Assembly (NCBI GenBank): GCA_002281575.1
Contig: NCGN01000015.1
Location: forward strand, 16,408 to 80,407
Direction of reading: 5' to 3'
Length of the DNA stretch: 64,000 nucleotides
Source of the DNA: Sphingobacteriia bacterium 28-36-52
GTDB lineage: Bacteria > Bacteroidota > Bacteroidia > Chitinophagales > Chitinophagaceae
Shown: positions 1 to 7,874 of the stretch, piece by piece
Layout of the letters: each line of letters opens with the position of its first letter
Position numbering within the stretch: position 1 is the stretch's first letter
Notes under the pieces: model-generated
What the model saw: the letters and a program-made list of their open reading frames with translations, nothing else
Told to the model about the DNA's origin: nothing
Databases searched by the model: none
Made by a program: the position numbers and the translations under genes

Positions 1-1
1 T

Positions 2-121
2 GATGGTAAAAATCAGCTGCGTTATATAGCTGGAGAAGATGCAAAAGTATTGCTTAGTAATCGACAGCAATACGATGATACAACATTTATAAACGGAATG
101 AAAGCACAATTTGGCCTTTAA
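2..121 (+). CDS. SDR family oxidoreductase, C-terminal end (partial)
   Basis: The window opens inside a gene whose last 39 codons are readable from base 2 to a TAA at 119-121. The peptide contains QLRYIAGEDA and ends FINGMKAQFGL. This tail is typical of short-chain dehydrogenase/reductase proteins that sit beside AraC regulators in Bacteroidota. The catalytic Tyr-Lys pair and the NAD(P)-binding N-terminus lie outside the window, so substrate and activity cannot be judged. The following AraC gene starts 22 bases later, which suggests that the regulator and the oxidoreductase form a pair. Confidence 0.6.
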   Translation, partial: DGKNQLRYIAGEDAKVLLSNRQQYDDTTFINGMKAQFGL

Positions 122-143
122 AGATGAGTTAATTTACAATCGT

Positions 144-1046
144 ATGAAACCAATAATTCACCTTCAAAGTATAGCCGATTTATATACGTTGTTTAATTTA
201 GGTCATCATCATCATCCATTGATAGCTGTGATAGATTTTAGTAAAGTAACTGAAAAGCTAGCGCAGGATTCAAAAATCACCACTGATTTTTATTCTATCA
301 TGTTCAAAAACTATTGTAAAAATCATATAAAGTATGGTCGAAAAGCGATTGACTTTCAAGATGGAAATTTAATTTGTATTGCGCCACGTCAAGTGATAGA
401 AATAGATGTTGAAGTAGAGCAAAAAGAAAACATGTTGGGCTGGGGTTTGTTCTTTCATCCAGATTTAATAAGGGCAACATCTCTGTACGAGAAAATAAAC
501 CAGATGAGTTTCTTTAGCTATGAAATTACAGAAGCGCTGCATTTGTCGGATAAGGAGAGAAATATTTTATATGAAACTGTTCAAAAAATTGAATTAGAGT
601 TACAAGAAAACATTGATAATTATAGTCAACATATTCTAGTGTCTACAATTGACTTGCTTTTGAATTATTGTTCACGATTTTATGGACGACAATTAATCAC
701 AAGAAGTCAATCAAATAAATCTATTGTATCACAAATTGAAACGCTATTAAGAAACTATTTTACGGTATCTAATGTAAAGGAATTGCCCTCTGTAAAGTCT
801 TTAGCGGAAAAGGTTCACTTATCAAGTAGTTACTTAAGTGATTTATTAAAAAAAGAAACTGGAAAGAACGCACAAGAACATATTCATTTTTACTTAATGG
901 AAGAGGCAAAGAGTCGATTGTTAAAAACCGATTCAAACATCAATGAAATCGCTTTTTCATTAGGATTTGAATATCCTCAATATTTCAATAAACTATTTAA
1001 GCAAAAAACAGGGTATACCCCAGACGCCTACCGGCAATTAAACTAG
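144..1046 (+). CDS. AraC family transcriptional regulator
   Basis: This 300-residue DNA-binding regulator has a cupin-like N-terminal sensing half followed by a C-terminal double helix-turn-helix (about residues 205-298). The second HTH reads INEIAFSLGFEYPQYFNKLF, the usual AraC signature, followed by KQKTGYTPDAYR. The frame is open upstream to a TTG at 111, but that would overlap the preceding stop, so the ATG at 144 (MKPIIHLQSI) is preferred. It follows the SDR oxidoreductase fragment closely and probably controls it; the inducer cannot be predicted. It is convergent with fumC, with a large hairpin between them. Confidence 0.85.
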   Translation: MKPIIHLQSIADLYTLFNLGHHHHPLIAVIDFSKVTEKLAQDSKITTDFYSIMFKNYCKNHIKYGRKAIDFQDGNLICIAPRQVIEIDVEVEQKENMLGWGLFFHPDLIRATSLYEKINQMSFFSYEITEALHLSDKERNILYETVQKIELELQENIDNYSQHILVSTIDLLLNYCSRFYGRQLITRSQSNKSIVSQIETLLRNYFTVSNVKELPSVKSLAEKVHLSSSYLSDLLKKETGKNAQEHIHFYLMEEAKSRLLKTDSNINEIAFSLGFEYPQYFNKLFKQKTGYTPDAYRQLN

Positions 1047-1087
1047 TAATTCCCTACCCGCAACACAATTAAAGTGACTAAATGTAA

Positions 1088-1202
1088 AAAAGCAAAACAT
1101 ACAATACGAACATTTTCCAGATTTTAGCTTGCAATATTTTTAGGTGTTGCAAATTAAACAAGCTAAAATCTGGGGGCCGAGAGTATTGTATGTTTTGCTT
1201 TT
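1088..1202. repeat. Long two-step inverted repeat (intergenic hairpin)
   Basis: Two nested perfect inverted repeats share one centre. The outer arms are 20 bp (1088-1107 with 1183-1202). The inner arms are 15 bp (1117-1131 with 1159-1173). Nine unpaired bases separate them on each side and 27 bases form the apex. The structure fills the gap between the convergent AraC and fumC genes, so it could act as a bidirectional terminator. It is much longer than a usual terminator, and the GC-rich GGGGGCCGAG step on one side is unlike the surroundings. A small non-autonomous palindromic element is the alternative. Confidence 0.7.
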
Positions 1203-1205
1203 ACT

Positions 1206-2606
1206 TTACTTTATCTCCCCTACCATATCCGCAGGAATCACCCAAGCATCAAACTCTTCAGCAGTTAAGTAACCCAACTTAACAGCCATTTCCTTTAGTG
1301 TAGTTCCTTCTTTATGAGCAGTCTGTGCAATTTCAGCAGCTTTGTAATAACCAATCTTGGTATTCAATGCAGTCACCAACATCAAAGAGTTGTTTACGTG
1401 CTTTTGAATATTGGCTTCAATAGGTTCAATACCTACTGCGCATTTATCGTTAAAGCTTACGCATCCATCTCCAATTAAACGAGCGCTGTGTAAGAAATTA
1501 TAAATCATTACAGGCTTAAATACATTCAATTCAAAATGACCGTTAGCACCACCAATGCCTATGGCTACGTCATTCCCCATTACTTGTGCAGCAATCATGG
1601 TTAATGCTTCACACTGAGTAGGGTTTACTTTACCTGGCATGATAGAAGAACCTGGCTCGTTATCTGGAATAAATAATTCGCCAATGCCGCTTCTAGGTCC
1701 TGAAGACAACATACGAATATCATTGGCAATTTTCATCAAACTAACTGCAACAGTTTTTAAAGCACCATGCGCTTCAACTATAGCGTCGTGTGCAGCCAAT
1801 GCTTCAAATTTATTTTCAGCAGTAACAAAAGGTAAGCCTGTTAAGTCAGCAATATGCTTGGCAACATTAACATCATATCCTTTTGGTGTATTGATTCCAG
1901 TACCTACTGCTGTTCCACCTAGCGCTAATTCACTTAAATGTGCTAAAGAATTGTTGATGGCTTTTAAACCATGATTCAATTGAGACACATAACCACTTAA
2001 TTCTTGACCCACCGTTAAAGGAGTAGCATCCATAAAATGGGTACGACCAATTTTAACTACATGCATAAAAGCTTTGCTCTTAGCAGCAAGTGTATCGCGT
2101 AATTTTTCAATACCTGGAATGGTTAGTTCCACTAAAATTTTATAAGCCGCAATATGCATTGCTGTTGGAAAAGTATCATTACTACTTTGCGATTTATTTA
2201 CATCGTCGTTCGGATGTAAAAACTTTTCCTTATCGGTAAGATTACCACCTTTCAATACATGTCCACGGTAAGCAACTACTTCATTCACATTCATATTACT
2301 CTGCGTACCGCTACCAGTTTGCCAAACAACTAATGGAAACTGATCGTTTAATTTGCCCGCTAAAATTTCATCACAAACAGTTCCAATAAGTTCCGCTTTC
2401 TCCGCTGGTAAAACACCTGCATCACGATTGGTTAATGCGGCTGCTTTTTTTAAGTAAGCAAATGCCTGAATAATTTCTTTCGGCATTTTATTAATGTCTT
2501 GTGCAATTGGAAAGTTTTCAATACTACGTTGTGTTTGTGCGCCCCAATAAACATTGGCTGGTACTTTCACCTCGCCCATGGTATCTTTTTCTATTCTAAA
2601 TTCCAT
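1206..2606 (-). CDS. fumC: Class II fumarate hydratase
   Basis: It catalyses the reversible hydration of fumarate to L-malate in the TCA cycle, in the cytoplasm, as an iron-independent homotetramer. The 466-residue length matches the family. Visible motifs are [13 protein letters not shown] (about 98-110), [11 protein letters not shown] (about 141), [12 protein letters not shown] (187) and the fumarase/aspartase signature [11 protein letters not shown] (319-329), which carries the catalytic serine loop. The GRTH-MDATPLT context favours fumarase over aspartase or argininosuccinate lyase. The start ATG at 2606 gives [13 protein letters not shown], the normal N-terminus. It lies 10 bases downstream of the crotonase gene and is probably co-transcribed with it. 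Confidence 0.96.
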   Translation of the reverse strand: MEFRIEKDTMGEVKVPANVYWGAQTQRSIENFPIAQDINKMPKEIIQAFAYLKKAAALTNRDAGVLPAEKAELIGTVCDEILAGKLNDQFPLVVWQTGSGTQSNMNVNEVVAYRGHVLKGGNLTDKEKFLHPNDDVNKSQSSNDTFPTAMHIAAYKILVELTIPGIEKLRDTLAAKSKAFMHVVKIGRTHFMDATPLTVGQELSGYVSQLNHGLKAINNSLAHLSELALGGTAVGTGINTPKGYDVNVAKHIADLTGLPFVTAENKFEALAAHDAIVEAHGALKTVAVSLMKIANDIRMLSSGPRSGIGELFIPDNEPGSSIMPGKVNPTQCEALTMIAAQVMGNDVAIGIGGANGHFELNVFKPVMIYNFLHSARLIGDGCVSFNDKCAVGIEPIEANIQKHVNNSLMLVTALNTKIGYYKAAEIAQTAHKEGTTLKEMAVKLGYLTAEEFDAWVIPADMVGEIK

Positions 2607-2616
2607 ATACTAGTTT

Positions 2617-3396
2617 TTATTTTCCGTTAAAATTTGCTTTTCTTTTTTCTAAGAATGCAGTTGTGCCCTCTTTCATATCATCGGTGCCAAAGCATTTTCC
2701 AAACTCTGCCACTTCCACTGAATAGCCATCTACATTTTCATTGAATACGGCGTTGGCGCTCATGATGCAAGCAGCAACTGCTAGTGGTGCTTTTTCATTC
2801 ACCACCGTCAAAATAGAAATAGCTTTAGCAATCAGTTCTTCAGGCGCAACAACATAATTTACTAATCCATATTGTAAAGCAGTAGCGGCATCAATCATAC
2901 TCGCACTCATGAGTAATTCCATGGCACGTCCTTTACCAATTAGTTGAACCAAGCGCTGCGTTCCTCCGTAACCAGGAATTAAACCCAAGTTCACTTCTGG
3001 TTGTCCAAATTTTGCATTGCTCGATGCAATGCGAAAATGACAACTCATTGCCAGCTCACATCCACCCCCTAACGCAAAACCATTCACACAGGCCACAACA
3101 GGCTTTGGAGAATTTTCAATTTTAAAGAAAACGTCTTGGCCTTTTTTTGCCAATGCCATTCCTTCTGCAACAGTGGCTCCAGCAAATTCACTGATGTCTG
3201 CACCTGCAACAAATGCTTTAGGGCCAGCACCAGTTAAGATGACACTTTTAATGTCGGCATTGTTGTATACTTCGTCCATTGCATTATTCAAGTCGGTCAT
3301 GACTTGTTGATTAATTGCATTTAATTTATCCGGACGGTTAATGGTAATGGTAAAGATCCCTTGATCAAGAGAAGTCAATAAGGTCTGGTAAGCCAT
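2617..3396 (-). CDS. Enoyl-CoA hydratase/isomerase family protein (crotonase)
   Basis: This 259-residue crotonase-fold enzyme probably adds water to trans-2-enoyl-CoA or crotonyl-CoA in fatty-acid or short-chain acyl-CoA degradation. The oxyanion-hole segments AFVAGADISEF (about 62-72) and GFALGGGCELAMSC (about 107-120) are present. Both glutamates used by true hydratases appear to be kept, one in GGGCELA and one in PEVNLGLIPG. That supports a hydratase over an isomerase. Neighbours are fumC and a B12-binding mutase subunit, consistent with a small acyl-CoA/TCA cluster. Chain-length specificity cannot be told. Confidence 0.9.
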   Translation of the reverse strand: MAYQTLLTSLDQGIFTITINRPDKLNAINQQVMTDLNNAMDEVYNNADIKSVILTGAGPKAFVAGADISEFAGATVAEGMALAKKGQDVFFKIENSPKPVVACVNGFALGGGCELAMSCHFRIASSNAKFGQPEVNLGLIPGYGGTQRLVQLIGKGRAMELLMSASMIDAATALQYGLVNYVVAPEELIAKAISILTVVNEKAPLAVAACIMSANAVFNENVDGYSVEVAEFGKCFGTDDMKEGTTAFLEKRKANFNGK

Positions 3397-3412
3397 ATCG
3401 TAAAATTTGCCG

Positions 3413-3420
3413 CAAAGATA
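3413..3420 (-). promoter_or_regulatory. -7 box TATCTTTG upstream of the crotonase gene
   Basis: On the minus strand this reads TATCTTTG, an exact match to the Bacteroidota -7 consensus TAnnTTTG. It lies 16 bases before the crotonase ATG. No clear TTG -33 element is visible at the usual spacing. Confidence 0.45.
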
Positions 3421-3422
3421 CG

Positions 3423-3830
3423 CTAGAAAGGTCTGTTAATCCCCACCCATTCCCCAATATATTGAGCAATATCAGTAGTAGGGGTCCCAGGTGCAAAGAG
3501 TTTGCCCACTCCCATTTGATTGAGTTCCTGCATGTCTTCGTCGGGTATAATCCCCCCGCCTGTCAAGAGCACATCATTCATACCTTTTTCTTTCATCAGT
3601 GCAATGATTTTAGGGAATACGGTCATATGTGCGCCGCTTAAAATGCTGATGCCAATCGCATCCACATCTTCTTGTAATGCAGCATTCACCACCATTTCAG
3701 GGGTTTGACGTAAGCCAGTATAAATAACTTCCATTCCTTCATTGCGCAAAGCAGTCGCAATAATTTTTGCGCCGCGATCGTGACCATCCAATCCAACTTT
3801 TGCTACTAAAACCCGAATAGGTCTTTTCAT
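3423..3830 (-). CDS. Cobalamin B12-binding domain protein (acyl-CoA mutase small subunit-like)
   Basis: This 135-residue protein consists only of the B12-binding Rossmann-like domain found at the C-terminus of methylmalonyl-CoA mutase. The DxHxxG motif is DGHDRG at residues 15-20, with His17 as the predicted lower axial cobalt ligand. The downstream S-L and GG motifs follow as GISILSGAH (about 60-68) and [12 protein letters not shown] (about 88-99). It lacks the catalytic TIM barrel, so it should work with a separate large subunit encoded elsewhere, as in split mutases of the IcmA/IcmB or MCM type. It sits between gltX and a crotonase gene on the same strand. Which acyl-CoA the complex isomerises is not shown by the sequence. 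Confidence 0.87.
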   Translation of the reverse strand: MKRPIRVLVAKVGLDGHDRGAKIIATALRNEGMEVIYTGLRQTPEMVVNAALQEDVDAIGISILSGAHMTVFPKIIALMKEKGMNDVLLTGGGIIPDEDMQELNQMGVGKLFAPGTPTTDIAQYIGEWVGINRPF

Positions 3831-3839
3831 AATGACTGG

Positions 3840-5417
3840 TTAATTATGTTCAAGGATACTCAACACTTTTTGAATTCTATTTACGGTTTCATTTTTACCA
3901 ATGATGGCTGCAATATCAAACACACCGGGTCCAAATTTACCACCAACCAACATGATACGCAAAGGCAACATCAATTCACCAGGTTTTAATTCGTGAGCTG
4001 CTGCAATTTCCTTAAAGGTTTTTTCTAAATCATGCGCTTCCCAAACAATACTGCTTTCAAAAGCTTTAGACAACTCAATAAAGAACATATTTTTTTGTTC
4101 ATTCCATTTGGGTTGGATCGAAGCTGTATCAAATTCCGAAGGGCTCATAAAAAAGAAAGAACCCTGAGTTACAAAGTCGGCCATGAGTGTGCAACGCTCT
4201 TTCACTAAATCAATCACGCGCAACAAAATCGAACAATCGGCCGCAACCCCAGCGGCAGCACTGTCGTTGGCGGCATCGCCAAACCCCGCAACCCCAGCCG
4301 CAGCAAAGGTTTCCGCAACTTGCTCTACCAACTCATCAGCAGTAGCGCGTTTGATCCACTCCTGATTATACCACAATGCTTTTTCATAATTAAACTTAGC
4401 GCCTCCTTTATGAACACGCTCCATCGAGAATGCAGCAATTAATTCATCTATGGTAAACACTTCATTATCGGTACCATCGTTCCAACCTAATAAAGCCAAT
4501 AAGTTTACAAAAGCTTGAGGCAAAAATCCACGCTCTTTAAAGCCAGTTGTTTTTTCGCCTGTTTTAGGATCGGTCCAATCCATTGCAAATACTGGAAATC
4601 CTAAACGATCTCCATCGCGTTTACTCAATTTTCCATTTCCATCAGGTTTTAAAATCAATGGAAGATGCGCCCACTCGGGCATATCAGCCGACCAGCCTAA
4701 ATATTTCCACAACAAAATATGCACAGGTGCGCTAGGCAACCATTCTTCCCCACGAAAAGCATGGGTAATTTTCATTAAGTAATCATCTACCACTACCGCC
4801 AAATGATAAGTAGGCATACCATCTGCTTTCAACAATACTTTATCGTCTACTTGTGAAGTATTAAAACTCACTTCACCACGAATCATATCGGTAAAAGAAA
4901 CCGTTTCATCTAAAGGCATTTTAATGCGCACCACATGCGGTGTACCCGCAGCCAATAATTGCGCCACTTCATCAGCAGAAAGTGTGATTGAATTACGCAT
5001 TTTAGTACGCAATAAATGATTGTATTGCGGCGAAGGATTTTCGTCTGTTTTATATTGCGCACGCATTTGCTCCAAATCTTCTGGAGTATCAAATGCATAA
5101 TAAGCAAAGCCTGCATTCACTAATTGATCCGCATATTGTTTGTAACTGGCTTTGCGTTCGCTTTGTCTATATGGCGCATAAGGCCCACCATGCAATGGAC
5201 TTTCATCAGGAGTAAGCCCGCACCAAGCAAGGGTATTAAATATATACGCTTCTGCACCTTCCACAAACCTGGTTTGATCGGTGTCTTCAATTCTTACAAT
5301 AAAATCTCCCCCATGCTTTTTAGCAAAGAGGTAATTAAATAAAACGGTTCTAACACCACCTAAATGCAAACCACCCGTTGGTGATGGCGCAAAACGAACC
5401 CTAACTTTCTTCTCCAT
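3840..5417 (-). CDS. gltX: Glutamyl-tRNA synthetase
   Basis: It charges tRNA-Glu with glutamate in the cytoplasm. The protein is 525 residues from the ATG at 5417 (MEKKVRVRFAPSPTGG). An upstream in-frame ATG at 5435 would add MIYICS, which does not fit the family and overlaps the promoter. The class I HIGH motif appears as HLGG (about 18-21) and the KMSKS motif as KLSKR (about 260). An alanine/glycine-rich stretch around residues 370-395 is encoded by GC-rich DNA (4236-4308) with an internal 21-bp direct repeat. It looks like an in-frame insertion in the anticodon-binding half. The rest of the gene looks intact, so function is expected. Confidence 0.96.
   Translation of the reverse strand: MEKKVRVRFAPSPTGGLHLGGVRTVLFNYLFAKKHGGDFIVRIEDTDQTRFVEGAEAYIFNTLAWCGLTPDESPLHGGPYAPYRQSERKASYKQYADQLVNAGFAYYAFDTPEDLEQMRAQYKTDENPSPQYNHLLRTKMRNSITLSADEVAQLLAAGTPHVVRIKMPLDETVSFTDMIRGEVSFNTSQVDDKVLLKADGMPTYHLAVVVDDYLMKITHAFRGEEWLPSAPVHILLWKYLGWSADMPEWAHLPLILKPDGNGKLSKRDGDRLGFPVFAMDWTDPKTGEKTTGFKERGFLPQAFVNLLALLGWNDGTDNEVFTIDELIAAFSMERVHKGGAKFNYEKALWYNQEWIKRATADELVEQVAETFAAAGVAGFGDAANDSAAAGVAADCSILLRVIDLVKERCTLMADFVTQGSFFFMSPSEFDTASIQPKWNEQKNMFFIELSKAFESSIVWEAHDLEKTFKEIAAAHELKPGELMLPLRIMLVGGKFGPGVFDIAAIIGKNETVNRIQKVLSILEHN
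4239..4304. repeat. GC-rich 21-bp direct repeat inside gltX
   Basis: Two 21-bp copies at 4239-4259 and 4284-4304 differ at 3 positions. Both contain CGCAACCCCAGC. They encode AAAGVAG and AAAGVAA in the GltX reading frame. The block is far more GC-rich than the flanking gene, and its length keeps the reading frame. Confidence 0.7.
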
Positions 5418-5421
5418 GCTG

Positions 5422-5429
5422 CAAATATA
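5422..5429 (-). promoter_or_regulatory. gltX -7 box TATATTTG
   Basis: The minus-strand TATATTTG matches the Bacteroidota TAnnTTTG element exactly and ends only four bases before the gltX ATG. The transcript would therefore have almost no leader. The divergent deacetylase gene has the same arrangement 25 bases away. Confidence 0.5.
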
Positions 5430-5453
5430 AATCATTCATGCAGCCCTAATGAA

Positions 5454-5461
5454 TATCTTTG
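5454..5461 (+). promoter_or_regulatory. -7 box TATCTTTG of the deacetylase gene
   Basis: This is an exact TAnnTTTG match ending four bases before the ATG at 5466. As with gltX on the other strand, it implies a leaderless or near-leaderless transcript from this 48-bp divergent promoter region. Confidence 0.5.
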
Positions 5462-5465
5462 GAGT

Positions 5466-6068
5466 ATGTATTTGGTAAAAACTCCATGGTGGTTAAGAAT
5501 GATTTATTCGGGCTATACTTGGCGCATGCCATCCACCGAAAAAACCATTTACCTCAGTTTTGATGATGGTCCGCATGAAATAGCCACTCCATTTGTATTA
5601 GACACCCTAAAACAATACAATGCCAAAGCCAGTTTTTTTTGCATCGGCAAAAATGTACGGCTGCATCCAGAAATTTACCAACGCATATTGCAAGAAGGAC
5701 ATGCAGTAGGGAATCATACAGAGAATCATTTAAATGGATGGCATACCCCGAATAACGAATACCTCAACAATATTCAACAAGCCGAAGAAGTCATTCAAAG
5801 CAATTTATTCAGGCCACCCTATGGAAGAATTAAACGCTCGCAAGCCAAAGCCCTTAACAAGCAAATTATTATGTGGGATGTATTAAGCGGCGATTTTGAT
5901 CCAATCCTAACCCCGGAAGCGTGCTTGGCTTATTGTATTAAACATACCGAAGCAGGGTCGATTGTGGTATTTCATGATAGCGCTAAAGCTTTTCCAAAAA
6001 TGAAATATGCATTACCTAAAATGCTTGATTATTTTACCCATCAAGGATTTCAGTTTAAAGCGCTATAA
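5466..6068 (+). CDS. Polysaccharide deacetylase family protein (NodB homology)
   Basis: This 200-residue carbohydrate esterase family 4-type protein probably removes N-acetyl groups from a polysaccharide or peptidoglycan-related substrate. The NodB metal and catalytic motifs are visible. Motif 1 is YLSFDDGPHE (about 29-38), motif 2 is GHAVGNHTENHL (about 79-90), the RPPYG motif is at about 117-121, and the late catalytic histidine is in IVVFHDS (about 180). There is no signal peptide: the N-terminus is MYLVKTPWWLRMIYSGYTW, possibly a short amphipathic or membrane-associated segment. The gene is divergent from gltX and followed by a hairpin and a terminator. The substrate is unknown. Confidence 0.88.
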   Translation: MYLVKTPWWLRMIYSGYTWRMPSTEKTIYLSFDDGPHEIATPFVLDTLKQYNAKASFFCIGKNVRLHPEIYQRILQEGHAVGNHTENHLNGWHTPNNEYLNNIQQAEEVIQSNLFRPPYGRIKRSQAKALNKQIIMWDVLSGDFDPILTPEACLAYCIKHTEAGSIVVFHDSAKAFPKMKYALPKMLDYFTHQGFQFKAL

Positions 6069-6092
6069 GTTTTTGAAGCAAGCGTTTACAAT

Positions 6093-6124
6093 CGTTAGTA
6101 AACGTTTACAGATGTTTACTAACG
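6093..6124. repeat. 11-bp inverted repeat downstream of the deacetylase gene
   Basis: Perfect arms CGTTAGTAAAC (6093-6103) and GTTTACTAACG (6114-6124) flank a 10-base loop. GTTTAC occurs three times in this stretch (6084, 6104, 6114). It may be an extra 3' stem-loop or a protein-binding site; it lies just before the terminator at 6139. Confidence 0.5.
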
Positions 6125-6138
6125 TCTATAAAAATGGA

Positions 6139-6168
6139 AGGCCAGGGTAGAAACCCCGGCCTGTTTTT
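6139..6168 (+). terminator. Rho-independent terminator after the deacetylase gene
   Basis: A 10-bp stem with one mismatch (AGGCCAGGGT with ACCCCGGCCT), a 4-base loop and a following GTTTTT run form a standard intrinsic terminator 70 bases after the stop codon. The remaining gap up to 6340 holds no convincing gene. Confidence 0.8.
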
Positions 6169-6340
6169 AATCCGTACCCTATGAAAACAAAGGTTACTGC
6201 TGCAGTTTTACAACATTCGCAGGGATTCATTTAATATCTTCAATAATCGTCTTATGGTTTAAATGCCTGTCGTGCATATATAAACGCAGTCGCATGAACT
6301 TTATTTTAGCAGCACTAAAAAAAATGTGGAATTTTACCGA

Positions 6341-7108
6341 ATGAAATTGATTGATACGCACTGCCATTTATATGTAGAAGAATTTAAAAATGATGTAGAT
6401 GCAGCAATAGCAAGGGCTCAGGCGCAAGGAGTGGAACAGTTCTATTTACCAGGCATCGACAGTGAATCTATCCCAGCCATGTTGGCTTTAGAAGCTGGGT
6501 ACCCGGGTGTATGTAAAGCAATGATGGGATTGCACCCTTGTTATGTAAAAGAAAATTATTTGCAAGAACTCAATATAGTGCAGCATTGGTTGGAGCAAAG
6601 AGATTTTCCGGCCATTGGAGAAATAGGGCTAGACTATTATTGGGACACCAGTTTTAAAACACAGCAACAAGAAGCATTTGAAACCCAAATGGGCTGGGCA
6701 CTTGAGAGAGGACTGCCCATTGTAATACATACTCGAAATGCCATGCAAGAAACCATTGAAATGGTGAAACCTTTTGCAGCAAAGGGTTTGAAAGGAATTT
6801 TCCATTGTTTTAGCGGATCTTATGAATCGGCCAAGCAAATAGTGGATATGGGCTTTTTATTGGGAATTGGAGGCGTGATCACTTATAAAAATGCGGGCCT
6901 TCCAAAAGCATTAGAACAGATAGGGGTGGAGTACTTGGTACTAGAGACCGACGCACCTTATTTAAGCCCCGTTCCTTATCGTGGAAAGCGCAATGAGCCA
7001 GCGTATCTCCTGCATATTGCTGAAGCACTAGCAGGGGCCAAGGGGATTACGGTTGCCGAACTAGCAAGCATTACCACAGCCAATGCAACGGCTTTATTTA
7101 AAGGATGA
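6341..7108 (+). CDS. TatD family metal-dependent hydrolase
   Basis: This 255-residue TIM-barrel amidohydrolase has metal-dependent DNase activity in characterised TatD members. The metal ligands are visible: the HxH in DTHCHLY at the N-terminus, the Glu in GEIGLDYYWD (about 95), His in IVIHTRNA and IFHCFSG, and the Asp in ETDAPYLSP near residue 205. The frame extends up to a GTG at 6326, but the ATG at 6341 (MKLIDTHCHLY) matches the family N-terminus. Its role could be DNA repair or turnover; the family is broad and the physiological substrate is uncertain. It ends 41 bases before tRNA-Ser. Confidence 0.92.
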   Translation: MKLIDTHCHLYVEEFKNDVDAAIARAQAQGVEQFYLPGIDSESIPAMLALEAGYPGVCKAMMGLHPCYVKENYLQELNIVQHWLEQRDFPAIGEIGLDYYWDTSFKTQQQEAFETQMGWALERGLPIVIHTRNAMQETIEMVKPFAAKGLKGIFHCFSGSYESAKQIVDMGFLLGIGGVITYKNAGLPKALEQIGVEYLVLETDAPYLSPVPYRGKRNEPAYLLHIAEALAGAKGITVAELASITTANATALFKG

Positions 7109-7125
7109 TTTTGGGCTTTTGCACT

Positions 7126-7133
7126 TATATTTG
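7126..7133 (+). promoter_or_regulatory. -7 box TATATTTG of tRNA-Ser
   Basis: This exact TAnnTTTG motif lies 16 bases before the mature 5' end of the tRNA, a sensible position for transcription to start just upstream of the gene. Confidence 0.5.
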
Positions 7134-7149
7134 CAGCCCCATAATAAAC

Positions 7150-7236
7150 AGAGAGGTGTCCGAGTGGTTGAAGGAGCACGCCTGGAAAGTGTGTAAACGG
7201 GAAACTGTTTCGAGGGTTCGAATCCCTTCCTCTCTG
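7150..7236 (+). tRNA. tRNA-Ser (anticodon GGA)
   Basis: This 87-base class II tRNA has acceptor arms AGAGAGG (7150-7156) and CCTCTCT (7229-7235) with discriminator G at 7236. The D-arm contains CCGAGTGGTTGAAGG. The anticodon stem is CACGC/GTGTG with loop CTGGAAA and anticodon GGA at 7184-7186. A long variable arm typical of serine tRNA follows. The T-loop is TTCGAAT. It reads UCC and UCU codons. CCA is not encoded. It stands immediately before the copper-resistance operon, but no copy of its 3' end was seen at the far side. Confidence 0.96.
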
Positions 7237-7376
7237 CAATAATAGAACAAAGCTTTTTGATTATGATAAGTGGTGCGATATTGTTAAGCATACTAATCTG
7301 ATAATCAACTCATAGCCTTTTATTTTCCTGAATGCTATGGCATAATAAGAAAATAAGTTTAATTTCACTTTTATAG

Positions 7377-7778
7377 ATGAAAAGGATTCTGGTAGCCATA
7401 TTAGCCATTTTTTACATTTGCACTTCTACGGGGGCTACTATACATATGCATTATTGTATGGGTAAACTGGCTAACAGCAGCCTAATTCATAATGACGATA
7501 AAGCTTGCAGCAAATGCGGCATGTTGAAGGAGGGTGATGAGAAAAACAATGGCTGCTGCAAGGACGAACACAAGTTTATCAAGAACGAGAAAGACCAAAA
7601 AAATGTAACAAGTTTGGTTTTACAGTTCAACTTGCCTGTTCAAGAATGTTTAAATACAACTATTCGCTTAGTTCGAGTATCTACGCAAGCTATTAAAGTA
7701 GAATATCCATTTAGCAATGCACCTCCGCGAACGTGCAAGAAAGCTATCTATATTCAAAAGCGCACTTTCCAGATATAA
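7377..7778 (+). CDS. HYC_CC_PP family protein (copper operon leader gene)
   Basis: This 133-residue exported protein is cysteine/histidine-rich, with a signal peptide (MKRILVAILAIFYICTSTGA). The defining motifs occur in order: HMHYCMGK (about 22-29), CSKCGM (about 44-49), GCCKDEHKFIK (about 59-69) and the C-terminal NAPPR. The family is found in Bacteroidota next to metal-efflux genes, and the Cys/His pattern suggests periplasmic metal binding. No enzymatic role is known. It is the first gene of the copper-resistance operon, followed by an HMA-domain protein. Confidence 0.8.
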   Translation: MKRILVAILAIFYICTSTGATIHMHYCMGKLANSSLIHNDDKACSKCGMLKEGDEKNNGCCKDEHKFIKNEKDQKNVTSLVLQFNLPVQECLNTTIRLVRVSTQAIKVEYPFSNAPPRTCKKAIYIQKRTFQI

Positions 7779-7874
7779 TACAACTTACTACTTATAATAA
7801 CCAGACATTACATGTCGGGCTATTGGTATTTGTGTATACTTATCCATCATTCCCTCATTTCTAAACTCTATACA

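Noticed and set aside
1639..1974. A 111-codon open frame on the plus strand inside fumC
   Set aside because: It is antisense to an intact, well-recognised fumarase gene, and its translation shows no family pattern.
6181..6234. A 17-codon ATG frame in the gap before tatD
   Set aside because: It is very short, there is no promoter or conservation evidence, and it lies right after a terminator; nothing supports it as a gene.
6976..7291. Minus-strand open frames over the tatD end and tRNA-Ser
   Set aside because: They run antisense across a complete tRNA and a real hydrolase gene and have no recognisable product.
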